In this document: positions 24,801-35,400 of the stretch, piece by piece
Layout of the letters: every line of letters starts with the position of its first letter
Position numbering within the stretch: position 1 is the first letter of the stretch
Source: Lamellibrachia satsuma
Lineage: Eukaryota > Annelida > Polychaeta > Sabellida > Siboglinidae
Assembly: GCA_033239005.1 (NCBI GenBank)
Contig: BSQZ01000061.1
Coordinates: 1,777,501 to 1,841,500, forward strand
Direction: 5' to 3'
DNA length: 64,000 bases
Translations under genes and position numbers: made by a program
Notes under the pieces: generated by a model
What the model was told of the DNA's origin: nothing
What the model saw: the letters and a program-made list of their open reading frames with translations, nothing else
Databases searched by the model: none

Positions 24801-27800
24801 AGATTGATGAACTTTACCCCGTTGAATGCAGTATGGTTTCAAGAGGATTTCAAATAACTGTTTACAATAACTGGTCTGGTAGGTTTGAAGTGTTCTATGC
24901 ATTTAGAGACAACATAACCTGAGACACATCGTCATCTAGTAGTCCGTAGGATGGATCCCGTAGACGTTATTTACAGCTAGGCCCCCATTGATATGTGTCT
25001 GTTTACTTCTCTCTACTGATATGTGTCGGCTTCTAGTTATGTAACAGTTATCCCAAAAAAAGAATGACGCCGTTCTGGGCAGGTTATGTTTGGCTTCAAA
25101 AGTGTTCTCTGTCCAAGCGTTGGCTACCAAATAATAACCTCTCTCTCACAACATGTTTACTTCTGGAAGAGTGACCAGGAAATTGACCAGCAAACGTGTT
25201 ACCCGCTAATTTTCCCATAATCAACTTAACCTGACACAATTTTTTAACAAGATTTAACAAGATTGCCATCCCAAACAACAAGTTCCAGATGGCAAGTGGA
25301 CAAGGAAGCCATTGGCTTATCGAGAGTCCAACAATTTTCTCATCTATGTGTAGCCCGCCCTTATCAAATATATGTCGATTCTATTTTTAAACATATTCAC
25401 ACTACTAGCATTAACACAATCATTTGGCAGTTTGTTCCAATCATTTATCACCCTCTGTGAGAAAGAGTATTCCTATCAACACCCTCATAACCATTTACTA
25501 TTTTACACACTTCTATTTGGTCTCATCTTAGTCTCCTGGTCTCTAGTGTTGTCAAACCACATTGTAATAAGCGACTTTTGTAACTAAGGTCTCTCAATTC
25601 TGGAATCATTTTAGTTGCTCTTCGTTGTATTCTTTCTAGCTTGTGTATGTCCTTTTTACGATACGGCCTCCATGCTTGAATACAATATTCCAAATGTGGT
25701 CTAACTATTGCTTTGTACAGGGGTACAATTAGCTGTTTCTCCTTATACATGATAGTTCTCCTAATTAGCCCTAGAATTTGATTTCCTTTCGAAGCAGCAA
25801 TCCCATTGCTCTGAAACTTTCACGTCAGCACTAAATGTTACTCCTAAGTCCTTTTCTTGTGTGCTTCTACCTAGTACAGCATCCCCCATTTTATATTCTT
25901 CATCCATATTTCCATGCCCTATGTGTATAAATTTACACTTCCCAAAATTTATTAACATTTGCCATTTTTCTGACCATTTAACTAATTTATCTAGATCATC
26001 CTGTAAATTTTATTTATCTGTATCATTAGTAACCTTTCTGAATACTTTTGTGTCATCTGCAAATTTGAATACTTTGTTAGATATATTAGAAACAGTATAG
26101 GGCCTAATACTGATCACTGTGGTACCCCACTCAAAATAGACTTCCAGTTTGAAATCTCACCACCTACTATTACTCTCTGTCTTTTGTGTGTAAGCCACTT
26201 TTCTATCCAGTTGATTACATCATTGCCTATACCATGGGCTTTTAGTTTAAGTAACAATCTTTGATGTGGCACTTTATCGAAAGCTTTCTGAAAATCTATG
26301 TAGACAACATCCACTGGTGACCCGTCATCTACCCACTTTGTAATTTCTTTCAAAAAACATAAGAGATTGGTTAGACATGACCTTGCTTTTAGGAACCCAT
26401 GTTGAGATGTATTTATTAATTTATGTTTTATAAGGAATTCCACCATGTGGTCTATAATTAATGTTTCAAGTAATTTACATACAACTGATGTTAAACTCAC
26501 TGGTCTGTAATTTTCTGGCTTGTTCCTCGATCCCTTCTTAAATAGCGGCGTAATGTTTGCTTCTTTCCATTCTGAAGGAACTATTCCTTCTTCTAGTGAC
26601 AAGTTAAACAATTTCAGGAGTTACAAATAAATGCCCTAAATGTTCTGATTTATTGCCCTCAAATTTTGGAAATGGAACTGGAAGTGAGCTGATATCTTCT
26701 GTGGTAAAAACTGAGCTGAAATACTCATTCAGGACCTCTGCCATTTGAAACTAGTCTGAAATTATGTTTCCCCTGTTGTTTTCCAGTTGTCTGACCTTAT
26801 CTCGAACTTTCTGTTTACTCCTTACATAAGCATAGAAACTCTTGCTGTCATTTTTTATATTACCTGCCAATTTTGTTTCAAAGTTTCTTTTAGATTTTCT
26901 AGTTTTAGTTGTAGCTAGGTTAAGTGCCTCTTTGTAATTTCCATAGTCTTCATCCTTTCTGGTACGCCTATAAACCCTCCACATAGTTTGCATAAACACT
27001 ATTTTTCTAATAGCTTCTTTTGACAAGTGTTTCTTTCTAGACCGTTTTCCTTGTTTTTTCAAGGGAACAAATTTATCGATGATACTCTCAATTTCACATT
27101 TTAGAATATTCCAACATTCAGTTGCGGTCTTATTCATCACCATGTTATTCCAATCTAGCTTTGCTAAGTATTTTCTCATATCTTTAGTGTTACCTTTGTG
27201 GAAGTTTCTCCTATAGGTTTTTTATTTTTACTTTCTGATTTTACATTGATATCAAAATGTATTTGATTGTGGTCACTGTTACCCAAAGGTTTGTGTATTA
27301 TTACATTGTCCACTAATTCTTTTTGTGATGATAGAACTATATCTAATAAATTGTTTCCCCTGGTTGGTTCTAGCACGTGCTGAGTAAGGAAGCTATCCTG
27401 AATTTAAAATAGAAATTGTTGGTCCTCACCCCCTGTACTCTCTAGAGATTTCCATTGTATGTGTCCATGGTTGAAATCTCCCATTATGATACATTCCGCT
27501 TTACTAACTTCGTTTATAGCATTTTGTATTATTATGTTATCCTCTTCGTTTATGTTTGGACTTTGGTAAACTAATCCAATAGTTAATTTTGAATTTCCTG
27601 AAACTATTTTACACCAAACAGCTTCATCGTAATCTGCTTCACTTTCTAATTTTATTTCACAAACTTGAATAGATTCTTTAACATATAAAATAACTCCCCC
27701 TCCCTTTCTTCCTATTCGATCTCTCCTAAACATATTCTGTCAATCCTAATTCAGCATCTGTTATGTCTGTGTTGGCCCATGATTCCGTAATTCCGTAAAT

Positions 27801-30800
27801 GATTCCGTAAGTTATTCTTATTTACTATACTCCTAGCATTTAAACACACACATCTATAACCTGCTTCAGACATGTTTTTCTGACATTTTGTTATTGGTTT
27901 ATCTGTACTAGTGACCTGTTCTCCTGCTTGAGGCATATCTAAGTAACCCCCCAGTGCTTCTAGTTTAAACAGTGTTTCCTATCAAAAATATTAGTTATGC
28001 TACCCATGCCACTGTCTACTGCTGCTGTGAGTCCATCCGCATATACTGCTGCCCCCTTTCCACTTAGATGAAGCCCGTCCTTCATATACATATCAGCCCT
28101 TCCAACAAAACTTCCCCACAAATCCACAAACCCAACTTCCTCTTCCCTACATAGCTTATCGACTTTAATTGCCATCCCCTGGCAATTTTTATATCTATGA
28201 CCCCTACTTCCTATTACTGGTAAAATCCCTGACAGTATTACCTGCTCAACCCACGTCTGCTTTAGTGTTCTGACCAAATTCCTGTATTTCCTAACTTATT
28301 TCCTAATTTATAGATGTTGTTTATGTCACTTGAAATGGGCGACGCTACATATTCTTACCTCTAGCTGAGTTTCTAGTTGAATACGTTTCAAGTCCACTTC
28401 CTCAACATGCATAACCAGAATGTCAAAATGTTCTTGGTTGGCCTCCCGTTCATGCTTGTGTACTTCTGACTCACTGCCCTGTAAATGCAAACAAACGTCT
28501 TAGGTTGCACATCAGTGATGTTTCCACGACCGGGGCTTGGGTGTTAAGAATATATTGTTTGTGCATAACAGTAATATTCACTTTACTCTGGTGGTTGTTA
28601 TATACACATTCTGATCGTCCCAATTATGGCAGCCATTTATATCCAAACACTTTCTATTTGGTGTATTTAATACTGAAATAATAATAATATAACGCGATAA
28701 GTAATGAATACAGACATTAACATCTCGTTTTCTGAATTTCCATCCTATGTTTACGTCAACGTGATGCTCGAGGTTTTGTAAATGTTCATGAACAATACTT
28801 TTGATGAGCTTAAATTTACATGTCAACAATATGCTGGTACACCCAGTTTGAAAACATATTTAATAAACATTAAACAGTAAGTGTAGTTTATGACATACCT
28901 CAAAGATGCATCCAATAAAACAGTACTGACACTTATGTGGCTGCAGAAGGCAGTCCTTTGTGTGCAGTTCCATCTGAAAGGGTTAAAAGCAGCAGACATT
29001 TAGTTGTAGTGACTATGATGATAATGTATCTGTTGATTTCTTCCTGGATGTTTATTCGCAAGTGACAAAAAAGGCTGTGTCACAGTAACAGGCAGTTTTC
29101 ACTCTTATCCCAGCAACAAAGCTGTACACTTGTTGATGACCTGAAACATATATGACTGCCTTACCTTTTCACATGACAGACTGTTTAGAAAGTACCCAAG
29201 TATTCTATATTGCATCGCAATAGACAAGGTTGGTTGACGGATAGAATTGATTCGAAATATTACTTCAAACAGGCATGTATTCAATTAAACAAGGAAACAC
29301 CAAAGAGGAAAAACTGACTTAAAATGTATTTAAACATTATTATCTATCTCAATATCGGGACCCAGAAAAACATTCGAATAAGGAAAAATGATGGAAAAGA
29401 TGGTGGCTGTGTAACGTGTAACATCTTCTCTTATGTACCATGAGGGTAAATTTTAATGTTTTGTGGCTCGTTTTTTAATCCTTAAAGGTATTGTGTAGTG
29501 TTTTCCTTTTACGTTTCACTTAGGCTCTGCCCATCCACTGCAGCATATAGCCCTGTTGTAAGCCTTCCAACCTTTGTCCGTCTTTGTGTGTTCTTGTCCA
29601 ATGCTACTGCGTAGTTAGTATTGTCATCACGCCATCGTCTCATTTATCTGCTTCTTGCTTTTTCTGTTTCTTGGTTGCCATTTAGTTGTTCTGATGGACC
29701 ATCCCTATCCATCATTATGTAATAAGCTAGAATTATGACAACAAAGGCATACCTGATTTCTGAGTGTCTTCTTGCCACATTTGTAAGGACAGTCGACAAT
29801 CACATTTGGGCAAATTTTTTCGCAGTGTTCCTGCCAAAAAACATGGACAATGTTAAAAATTATCGACAATATAGTGCAAAATTAAATGCAAAACATAAAA
29901 TATGTAATTCCAAAGAAAGTAGTACATTGTGGCAGATTAAAAGCAGCGTGTAAATATGTTTTGATCTTACATCTTTAAAGAGAATATATGTTAGTACAAC
30001 ACAACATAAATGCTAGCAGGGTGAATAATTTTATATTTTAAAACAAAATTTACAAATATATCAGCTATCATACATAGATAACTAATCATTGGACAATCAA
30101 CAAGCCAAAGACGTCCTTGTCCACTTGCCATTTGTTCTTTGTTTTGATGGCAATATTGTACAATCTTATTAAATATCATGGCCATTGTCATGTTGTGCAT
30201 GGAACTATGCATATCCTATTAAGTTCAAACCTTTCGGAGAATTCTTGCTACTTCTGTGTGACAATGACTGCAAGGTACTGGCACATAGTCACAATGCTTG
30301 ATGTGTTCATCCAGTGACTTTCTGGGGACTTTTTCATTGCAGCCAAAACCTTTGAATGGACAGTCCACTGGCTTGAACTCACATTTTTCCGCATGGCTCT
30401 GTGAACAACCAAACAAGACATGCAAATCAGTAGTGTCGCATGTGGTAAATTTAGTGGTAACAGCAGCCAAGACATAACTAACTGGTACATGGGAAATATG
30501 CAAAGCACGACAAGTATGCACAATATGTGTATGACCATATATATTCCATTATAGTTTGAATTTGGATCTGGGAAACACATAACTGCATATATTTCATGTA
30601 AAACTTAGTGTAAATGCGTTGCTTGCATTTTAGTCAATTCAACATATTCATATCTTAATTATAGTAACGAAGCTCTACGAGTTGAATGCATAGTTAACTA
30701 GGAAGGCGTAATTGAGGACTGAAGGGTTAACTAGGAAGGTGTAATTGAGGACTGAAGGGTTAACTAGGAAGGTGAAATTGCTGAACAATTGTGGAGGAGA

Positions 30801-31970
30801 TTGCCATCAACTTCTTGGAGAGTTTGCTGATACTGATAGTGTCCGGTGAGGGCTCTTACTGTTAATGGTCATACTTGCAGTAAACTGCTCCACAGCCGCT
30901 GGATACCTAAGCGTTGATATTGTTCTGATATCTCAGTCCGTAACATTTCTTTTTATGAGATGAGGTCGTTGGAAACGTTTGGTCAACACAAACTAGATTG
31001 ATCCCCACAACACCAAACATGCACCCTTTTGCTCATCTATCCAAATGAGCTAGATACCTACACTATCCAGCAAACTGATTTCCAACTACCTGCAGTTGAG
31101 ACCATTTCATTGTGACCTTGCAGCCAGCGACCTTGTAGATACAGTGCACGGGTTGCAAGAGAATCTCGCGACAGGTACCCCGATCATAGAACATCTGCAT
31201 AGAAAGCCATTAATATCGATGTGCAAGAATGACAACTTTCTGAAAAACTACACGTGCAACTGCATTGTTAGCTAATGTATCAATGAAGAAAATTCAGATC
31301 CATTCAAACCTGAAGTTGCAGGACAACATTTATTATTTTGATGTCTTCATTCAGCCATCTACTGAATCCAATGAAATTAAATGTTTTTGACAGATCCAAG
31401 AAACGAAAAAACATAGTTCAGGAGCACCCATAATATTTAAGGAGTTTGCCAATTATTGTGTCGATGGCACGTTCCGGAGAGTTTGACAGTGGGGGTCTAG
31501 CTGTTCTACAGCTTATTATGTCTGGCAATTATTAATCTGATATTGCTTTTACGCCCCAGTGACGACAGAACTGCATGCTATTCACATCTAGATGAACCAC
31601 AGCAGTGTAAATAAGTCATCATAATACAGAGTAATAAATAGTAATTGTGAACCGGTTACACTATGTAGGTATACACAATGTGTTACTCATACAGCGAGAT
31701 CGTTTTATGTATCCAGCAACTTATACTTACCGTATCTTTAGATATCATCACACAATCTTCATCAAGAGCAGGACACATCACTTCTACAGCTGTCTCAAAT
31801 GATCGATGTAAGCAGGACACACACATTCTGTGGCCACATTCTGTCTGCCAGGGGTCCTTCAGCACGTCATTGCATACTACACATATAAAACGACCTGGAA
31901 GTGCAATAAAGTTTGGAAGGGGCCCATCCAGAACGGTTTGCATCAAACTTGGCGGTGCCCTGGACGACAT
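12629..31970 (-). CDS. TRAF3: TRAF3-like receptor adaptor / RING E3 ubiquitin ligase, 11 coding exons
   Basis: Spliced exons (5' to 3'): 31731-31970, 31090-31194, 30231-30398, 29753-29830, 28899-28973, 28359-28478, 15160-15252, 14406-14586, 13758-13930, 13224-13394, 12629-12856. Together they are 1632 nt with no frame break, 543 residues; vertebrate TRAF3 is about 570. Order seen: RING (C30, C33, C45, H47, C50, C53, C66), TRAF-type zinc fingers (about 85-250), coiled coil (about 245-385), MATH/TRAF-C (about 389-540). The MATH part carries SVHDIRLADMD-type and SLYSQPFYT motifs, [19 protein letters not shown] and [11 protein letters not shown], closest from memory to TRAF3 among TRAFs. Family knowledge: cytoplasmic trimer that binds receptor tails and regulates NF-kB and interferon-type signalling. 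The start ATG is preceded by an in-frame TGA three codons upstream. TRAF2/TRAF5 would be the alternatives. Confidence 0.92.
13224..13394 (-). CDS. TRAF3: TRAF3-like exon 10: MATH domain core
   Basis: Residues 412-468, 57 codons, phase 0 at both ends, acceptor ACTATAG and donor AAG/GTAATA. Encodes [20 protein letters not shown], then [17 protein letters not shown], then [16 protein letters not shown]. This is the receptor-tail binding face of TRAF-C. Confidence 0.95.
13758..13930 (-). CDS. TRAF3: TRAF3-like exon 9: end of coiled coil and start of MATH domain
   Basis: Residues 354-411. Acceptor TTTTAATAG, donor AGG/GTCAGT. Encodes [20 protein letters not shown] and [13 protein letters not shown]. 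The HDIRLAxMDxRFQ linker is the feature that most favours TRAF3. Confidence 0.95.
13945..14455. repeat. Local tandem duplication inside the TRAF3-like gene with a decayed partial exon copy
   Basis: Copy 1 is about 13945-14169 and copy 2 about 14170-14455. Shared blocks: AAGCATTGA..AAA.GTTGACA in the intron part and GGAGTAGCTGTCTTCTTGTT at 14138 and 14429, the latter inside exon 8. The copy-1 exon piece has lost the GTACTT donor and carries only about 50 bp of exon 8, so it should not be spliced. Confidence 0.75.
14406..14586 (-). CDS. TRAF3: TRAF3-like exon 8: coiled coil
   Basis: Residues 294-353 plus one base. Acceptor GATACAACAG, donor TCAG/GTACTT. Heptad-like [19 protein letters not shown] and [15 protein letters not shown], the trimerising stalk. 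Confidence 0.9.
15160..15252 (-). CDS. TRAF3: TRAF3-like exon 7: coiled coil
   Basis: Residues 263-293, 31 codons, phase 0. Acceptor TAATTTTCAG, donor TCG/GTGAAT. Encodes [20 protein letters not shown] and [11 protein letters not shown]. The intron upstream is 13.1 kb and loaded with repeats. Confidence 0.88.
15435..15550 (+). mobile_element. SINE family 1, partial copy
   Basis: GATTGTAGTGTGGCTTTCCC, ACCAGAGGGAGAAATGTAAA, then GCGTGTTGATTGGTCATATG and GACTGGACACCGCACGATAT align with the body and 3' end of the SINE at 11245-11555. The head is missing. Confidence 0.65.
18164..18205. repeat. Perfect 17-bp hairpin at the junction of units 1 and 2
   Basis: TGTGTCCCATGGTGATC, 8-base loop TGCGTGTG, then its exact reverse complement. 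The right arm ends where the next unit begins (AGTCTGAAAC). The right end of unit 3 lacks most of the right arm. Confidence 0.95.
18907..19367 (+). other. Block present in units 2 and 3 only, with a coding-like stretch
   Basis: Between CTCCTACAAGTAG and GAACTGTTTCCG. It is GC-richer than its surroundings. On the plus strand 19030-19160 reads as a heptad-like segment ([20 protein letters not shown] then [18 protein letters not shown]) that stays open in unit 3 with conservative changes. There are no splice sites or start to support a gene; it may be an exon fragment of another gene carried in. Confidence 0.45.
21191..21232. repeat. Perfect 17-bp hairpin at the junction of units 2 and 3
   Basis: Identical to the hairpin at 18164-18205, offset by 3027 bp. 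The unit 3 end at 24207-24237 keeps the left arm (TGTGTCCCATGATGATC, one change) but only GGATCAC of the right arm. Confidence 0.95.
24440..24625 (+). mobile_element. 3' remnant of a non-LTR retrotransposon
   Basis: GAGATGAGGTCGTTGGCCTC, CATGCTCAACCCCCAATCTC, CCGGCATGGTTAGACC and ATAGCTCTCCAG followed by TCGAGACACGCAAGCCAACC form a GC-rich island typical of the 3' end of LINE families seen in many marine invertebrates. The assignment is from memory. A short echo (TGAGATGAGGTCGTTGG) occurs at 30956. Confidence 0.5.
25230..28300 (-). mobile_element. CR1-like non-LTR retrotransposon, long but broken (element A)
   Basis: Minus-strand order: esterase-like ORF1 piece (28277-27960, [32 protein letters not shown]), endonuclease (27936-27176, [30 protein letters not shown]), linker (27179-26751), reverse transcriptase (26611 down to about 25960, [22 protein letters not shown]), C-terminal thumb (25958-25480, [15 protein letters not shown]), then 3' end GGACTCTCGATAAGCCAATG and a repeated TTGTTAAATC tail near 25250. 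It is dead: a stop replaces Gly after SGVPQ, there are at least five frameshifts, and about 130 bp of the RT region are deleted near 26620. It lies in the same orientation as the host gene, in its largest intron. Confidence 0.9.
27960..28277 (-). pseudogene. Esterase-like ORF1 fragment of element A
   Basis: 105 codons open. [11 protein letters not shown] and the C-terminal [17 protein letters not shown] block resemble SGNH/GDSL esterase domains (D..H catalytic pair near the end) found in ORF1 of CR1-type LINEs. The N-terminal Ser block is not visible, so this is a C-terminal part. Confidence 0.7.
28359..28478 (-). CDS. TRAF3: TRAF3-like exon 6: last zinc-finger part and start of coiled coil
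   Basis: Residues 223-262, phase 0, acceptor TGCATTTACAG, donor GAG/GTAAGA. Encodes [20 protein letters not shown], completing the TRAF-type finger with spaced His, then [15 protein letters not shown]. Confidence 0.9.
28899..28973 (-). CDS. TRAF3: TRAF3-like exon 5: TRAF-type zinc finger
   Basis: Residues 198-222, 25 codons, acceptor CTTTCAG, donor GAG/GTATGT. Encodes [18 protein letters not shown] and FIGCIFE, with the Cys spacing of a TRAF zinc finger. Confidence 0.92.
29753..29830 (-). CDS. TRAF3: TRAF3-like exon 4: TRAF-type zinc finger
   Basis: Residues 172-197, acceptor TTTTTTGGCAG, donor CAG/GTATGC. Encodes [20 protein letters not shown] and KTLRNQ. The Cys pattern fits the family. 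Confidence 0.92.
30231..30398 (-). CDS. TRAF3: TRAF3-like exon 3: TRAF-type zinc fingers
   Basis: Residues 116-171, acceptor TTGTTCACAG, donor AAG/GTTTGA. Encodes [31 protein letters not shown] and SHCHTEV, two C..C..H..C zinc-finger units. Confidence 0.94.
30693..30780 (+). repeat. ~33-bp tandem repeat, 2.7 copies
   Basis: Unit begins GTTAACTAGGAAGGTGTAAT and ends GAGGACTGAAGG. It lies in an intron of the TRAF3-like gene. Confidence 0.9.
31090..31194 (-). CDS. TRAF3: TRAF3-like exon 2: region after RING
   Basis: Residues 81-115, 35 codons, acceptor TTCTATGCAG, donor CAG/GTAGTT. Encodes [20 protein letters not shown] and [13 protein letters not shown]. Cys and His spacing fits the first zinc-finger-like segment of TRAFs. 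It was located by frame and splice signals. Confidence 0.88.
31731..31970 (-). CDS. TRAF3: TRAF3-like exon 1 (coding): start and RING finger
   Basis: Residues 1-80. ATG at 31970-31968 with an in-frame TGA nine bases upstream. A possible acceptor (TCTAG at about 31994) would allow an untranslated exon further up. Encodes the [33 protein letters not shown]. Donor ACG/GTAAGT. The ~28-residue leader before the RING is shorter than in vertebrate TRAF3. Confidence 0.92.
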
Positions 31971-32108
31971 CGTCTTTCACATGAACAACCTAGATGTAAC
32001 AAGACAGAAAACACAACATTCGGCACCATGGAATAATGTTAAATGATGCGAAATAGTAACCGATTTAACCACTAAATGGCGAAATGATTTTGCCCGCTAC
32101 CATGAAGG

Positions 32109-32237
<129 letters not shown>

Positions 32238-32345
32238 ACCATTGATTAGCTGATGCAATGCCAACATCGGTGCGACATTTAATGCTGACCGTTGATTAGC
32301 TGACGCAATGCCAACGTTGGCGCGACATTGGCCAACCATTAGTTA
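32238..32345 (+). repeat. ~48-bp tandem repeat, about two copies
   Basis: Unit TGACCATTGATTAGCTGATG plus CAATGCCAACATCGGTGCGA plus CATT; the second copy starts at about 32286 with TGACCGTTGATTAGCTGACG. A microsatellite directly followed by a short tandem array is a layout known from some non-autonomous elements, but no ends were found. Confidence 0.85.
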
Positions 32346-32749
32346 ACAGATAAAATACCAGCTCTGGCCTAATAGTGGCATGCAAATCTTTGATTATCTG
32401 ATGTCATGCATGGATTGATCCAACAGTAGCATCCACCGTCACTGGGTATGTAACCATGTTAGTTTGTATGACACATAACGTACAGGGGCATAGCTAGGTA
32501 TAAATTCACGTGGAAGCACACATCCTTTTTTAAAGCAAACTATAACCATTTGCAATAGTGTGCACACTTTTGGGTTTGCGCTTTCCTGCTGCAGCTGGGC
32601 GATTGTAGTGGTCGCCTCTTTGGTAGAGGTTGCACTGATTGGATAGGATGAATGTGGTTAGAGGAAGTTGACTTTTGGAGGACAGCGGTCACTAGTGTTA
32701 TGATGAAGTCAACATTTTTGATGTAGCATCTGAATTTACCGTAATTTAT

Positions 32750-33230
32750 CAATTTACAGCAGTGAATACAATTATGTAGCCTGGACGAGGCGAGCAAGCA
32801 CCGATGGTAAAAAGGGCTCCGTCCGTAAGAATGTGCCCGCTGATATCTGACATTCCCATTAAATATTGGATGGGGTCAGTGTCTGCCATTCGTGGATCAC
32901 TTGCTAAAGGAAACGGACGAGTAATAGACACACGTCTGTTGATGGCTCAGAACCACGACGTGGTCCAGTACCTTATACCACGACAGCGAGTGAATATGGC
33001 ACTAGATTGCCCAGCTCTTCGAAGACGACGCATCAGACGGTCAGCGTCAGCTACAAAGTGAAGGCAAGATGGGAAATGGTGAATGTCGCTGTCGAGAGAC
33101 CAAACACACTCGAAGCCACAATAGAGGAAACCAATTCTGACCTGTGCTTTAACATGTAGGCAGCAGTCGTGATATTTAGTGCCATGCGACACCTTATGAA
33201 CTATCATCGTTCCACGGTGACTAGTGAGCG
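32750..33230. other. GC-richer block with open frames on both strands
   Basis: Plus strand is open for 85 codons (32804-33061); minus strand is open for 86 codons (32947-33207) and 60 codons (32749-32931). The minus reading contains CLHFVADADRLMRRLRRAG, ADTDPIQYLMGMSDISGH and ILTDGALFTIGACSP, with one stop between the two frames. It looks like a decayed coding segment, host or transposon, which I do not recognise. Confidence 0.3.
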
Positions 33231-33943
33231 CTAGTCAAGACGTTGTATGCAGAACACATCATCCACCTCTTCAGTAGTTTATCGCTAACATTCCGCCCTA
33301 ATGAAGGAGAGGGTAGTAACTGAACCCTTTCTGTAGATATGATACATTCGTAAATACTTATTACCGAAGCGTTGTCATTGCCTACGTCTTCTTCGCTTAT
33401 GCTTAAATGGCTGTTATTATTGCAAATGGTTTGTGGCTGTCTTGTAATACAATTATTGTGATTGAATCTTAGTAGATATGGTCATTATAGTACACGTTTC
33501 CCAATGAATTTGAATGATGCTGTAGTACATATTATACAGGTATTGCGATGTTTCACCAGCTGTTACAATTAAGTGTACTATCACATAGTAAAAGGGTAAT
33601 CGAAGCATGTAAACAATCTTAGTAAACTGTCTTAATAACCTACAAAATCATATCACATTAAAACTAGTCTTTGTTATACATATATTATATACTGAAGGTC
33701 CACATCTACCTTTTACCAGGTATGGGTGTCGATTAGATGGATCATGTGTTTCTCCATGGCCTGTGGGTCATTCTTTTTAAAGTTCTATTTTAATTTATGG
33801 ATGAATCGTTTAAACAATGGACATCCAGAGTTGTGCTTCCACATGAACTGAAGCACAAAACAACGCACTCCTGGTGTGCAGTCTTTGTACAACTGAAACT
33901 GTATCCATATTTCCCGATGTCTACAGTTCACGAACAGCTCGCC

Positions 33944-34040
33944 ACATATGACGTACGGCCATTCTTCCACATATGAAGTACGGCCATTCTTCCACATATG
34001 ACGTACGGCCATTCTTCCACATGACGTACGGCCATTCCTC
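33944..34040 (+). repeat. ~27-bp tandem repeat, four copies
   Basis: Unit CACATATGACGTACGGCCAT followed by TCTTC. The last copy lacks ATAT. Confidence 0.92.
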
Positions 34041-34452
34041 CTCCTCGCTGTGCCGGTGCTGAAGCGTCTTCAATTTTAATTTTCACTGCGTCTATTGTTC
34101 CGTCCTGTGTTCCTCATCCAGCCGACAGTGACAACCCCTTTAGCTCCCCCTTCCCGACTCACTATCGACGAGTTCAACTTGTGTGTGGTGGATTCCAGTT
34201 TATTAGGAAACAATAAATTCTTAAATGGATGTAGATTTTACTATGAGGCACCTCACCTTATAACCATGGATGACGCGTATTGCGTAATATGCACTTATTA
34301 ATTACGTAATGCAGTATACTCTGAATTATCATATACCATCCATACGAAGTGATAAATCGTACAGTCGAAAACACGTTTATTAAAGTAAAAACATTTTCCA
34401 CTTCCTAATCCCCGCTATAAATGTATCACGTCGCCCCCGGGGGCATCTTACA

Positions 34453-34585
34453 CCATTGGGTAACAGTGATCATAATCAAATACATTTTGATATCAAAATA
34501 AAATAAAAAAGTAAAAATAAAAAATACAGGAGAAACTTCCACAAAGATAAATAAAAAGATACTTAGCAAAGCTAAATTGGAATTC
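34453..34585 (+). mobile_element. CR1-like fragment, left part of a split copy (element F)
   Basis: GGGTAACAGTGATCATAATC, TTTTGATATCAAAATAAA and GAGAAACTTCCACAAAG match the end of the endonuclease domain of elements A and B ([11 protein letters not shown]). It stops at GCTAAATTGGAA. The sequence that should follow resumes at 35858. Confidence 0.85.
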
Positions 34586-35077
34586 TCTTGAGTGCTGTAT
34601 AAGCGTCCCTATACGCGTATTTATTTGATAAAAAATGCCACCCTATACACACCTTATTTGGCACTATACTATTATTAAATTTAAACATTTGTGCCAACCT
34701 ATATTCTCCGATAATCGTTGCAAATTATGCAAAGTATAATTTTTAGGAGAGCAGTCGCTCTTACTCCCTATTGCTAGCACTAATCAATCATCCACGGAGC
34801 GTTTTACCGCTCGCTCTAAAATCACTTGTTCCCAACTGGAGCTGCATGTGGCTCCCTCTGACGGCTAAGTTGTCATCCTTTCGAACGACAGTCATGAATT
34901 TAGCGGGATACCTTGCTTCTGTGGATCGTAGATTTTGATCCCGAAGCGTTAGATTGTTAAATTTCCATGATTAGGTAGATAAATTGGCCAGAATCTTTAG
35001 TTTTCGGGAGCCCGACATGGTATATTATTAGTTAAAACGCCAATGGAAAGGTCTATAGCTAGCAATTCCAGTCTCCT

Positions 35078-35182
35078 TATGGTATATTTTAAATGCACTT
35101 ATAATTATCTTAAATATTATTTTAAAAGTGCCTGCTAGTGTTCTACAAATAATGTGTTTCATGTGAAAATTGTTCGGAATGT
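35078..35182 (+). repeat. Dispersed repeat, copy 2 (also at 2996-3125)
   Basis: TTTTAAATGCACTTATAATT to TTGTTCGGAATGTTT. The match breaks off where the SINE at 35193 starts. Confidence 0.7.
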
Positions 35183-35192
35183 TTCACCGTGG

Positions 35193-35400
35193 GGAGCGGT
35201 GGCCTAATGGTTAGAGCACCCTCCTGTCGATCGAGAAGACGGTGGCTCGATTCCACCTCCGCCGTTTCGAAGCTTGAGCAATTTCGTTCACCCCACTTTG
35301 CCCGAGTCTTTCAGAAGAGACACTAAAAGCCGTTGATCCAAACTCCTGCGATAGCTCAAGATTGGGCTGTTTGGAGTATAACTACTTGAGACTTGAGATC
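35193..35400 (+). mobile_element. tRNA-derived SINE, family 2
   Basis: The head has box A-like GTGGCCTAATGGTTAGAG and box B-like GGTGGCTCGATTCCACC. The body has CGAAGCTTGAGCAATTTCGT and TCACCCCACTTTGCCC, shared with 53028-53300. The core looks like the Meta-type SINE domain of marine invertebrates (from memory). It is not a functional tRNA: the anticodon arm cannot be folded convincingly. Confidence 0.7.

Noticed and set aside
30248..30580. 110-codon minus-strand frame
   Set aside because: It is a shadow in another frame of TRAF3-like exon 3 and its intron.
32804..33061. 85-codon plus-strand frame as a gene
   Set aside because: The opposite strand is equally open over much of it, and no start, splice or family evidence favours either. 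Kept only as an unassigned block.
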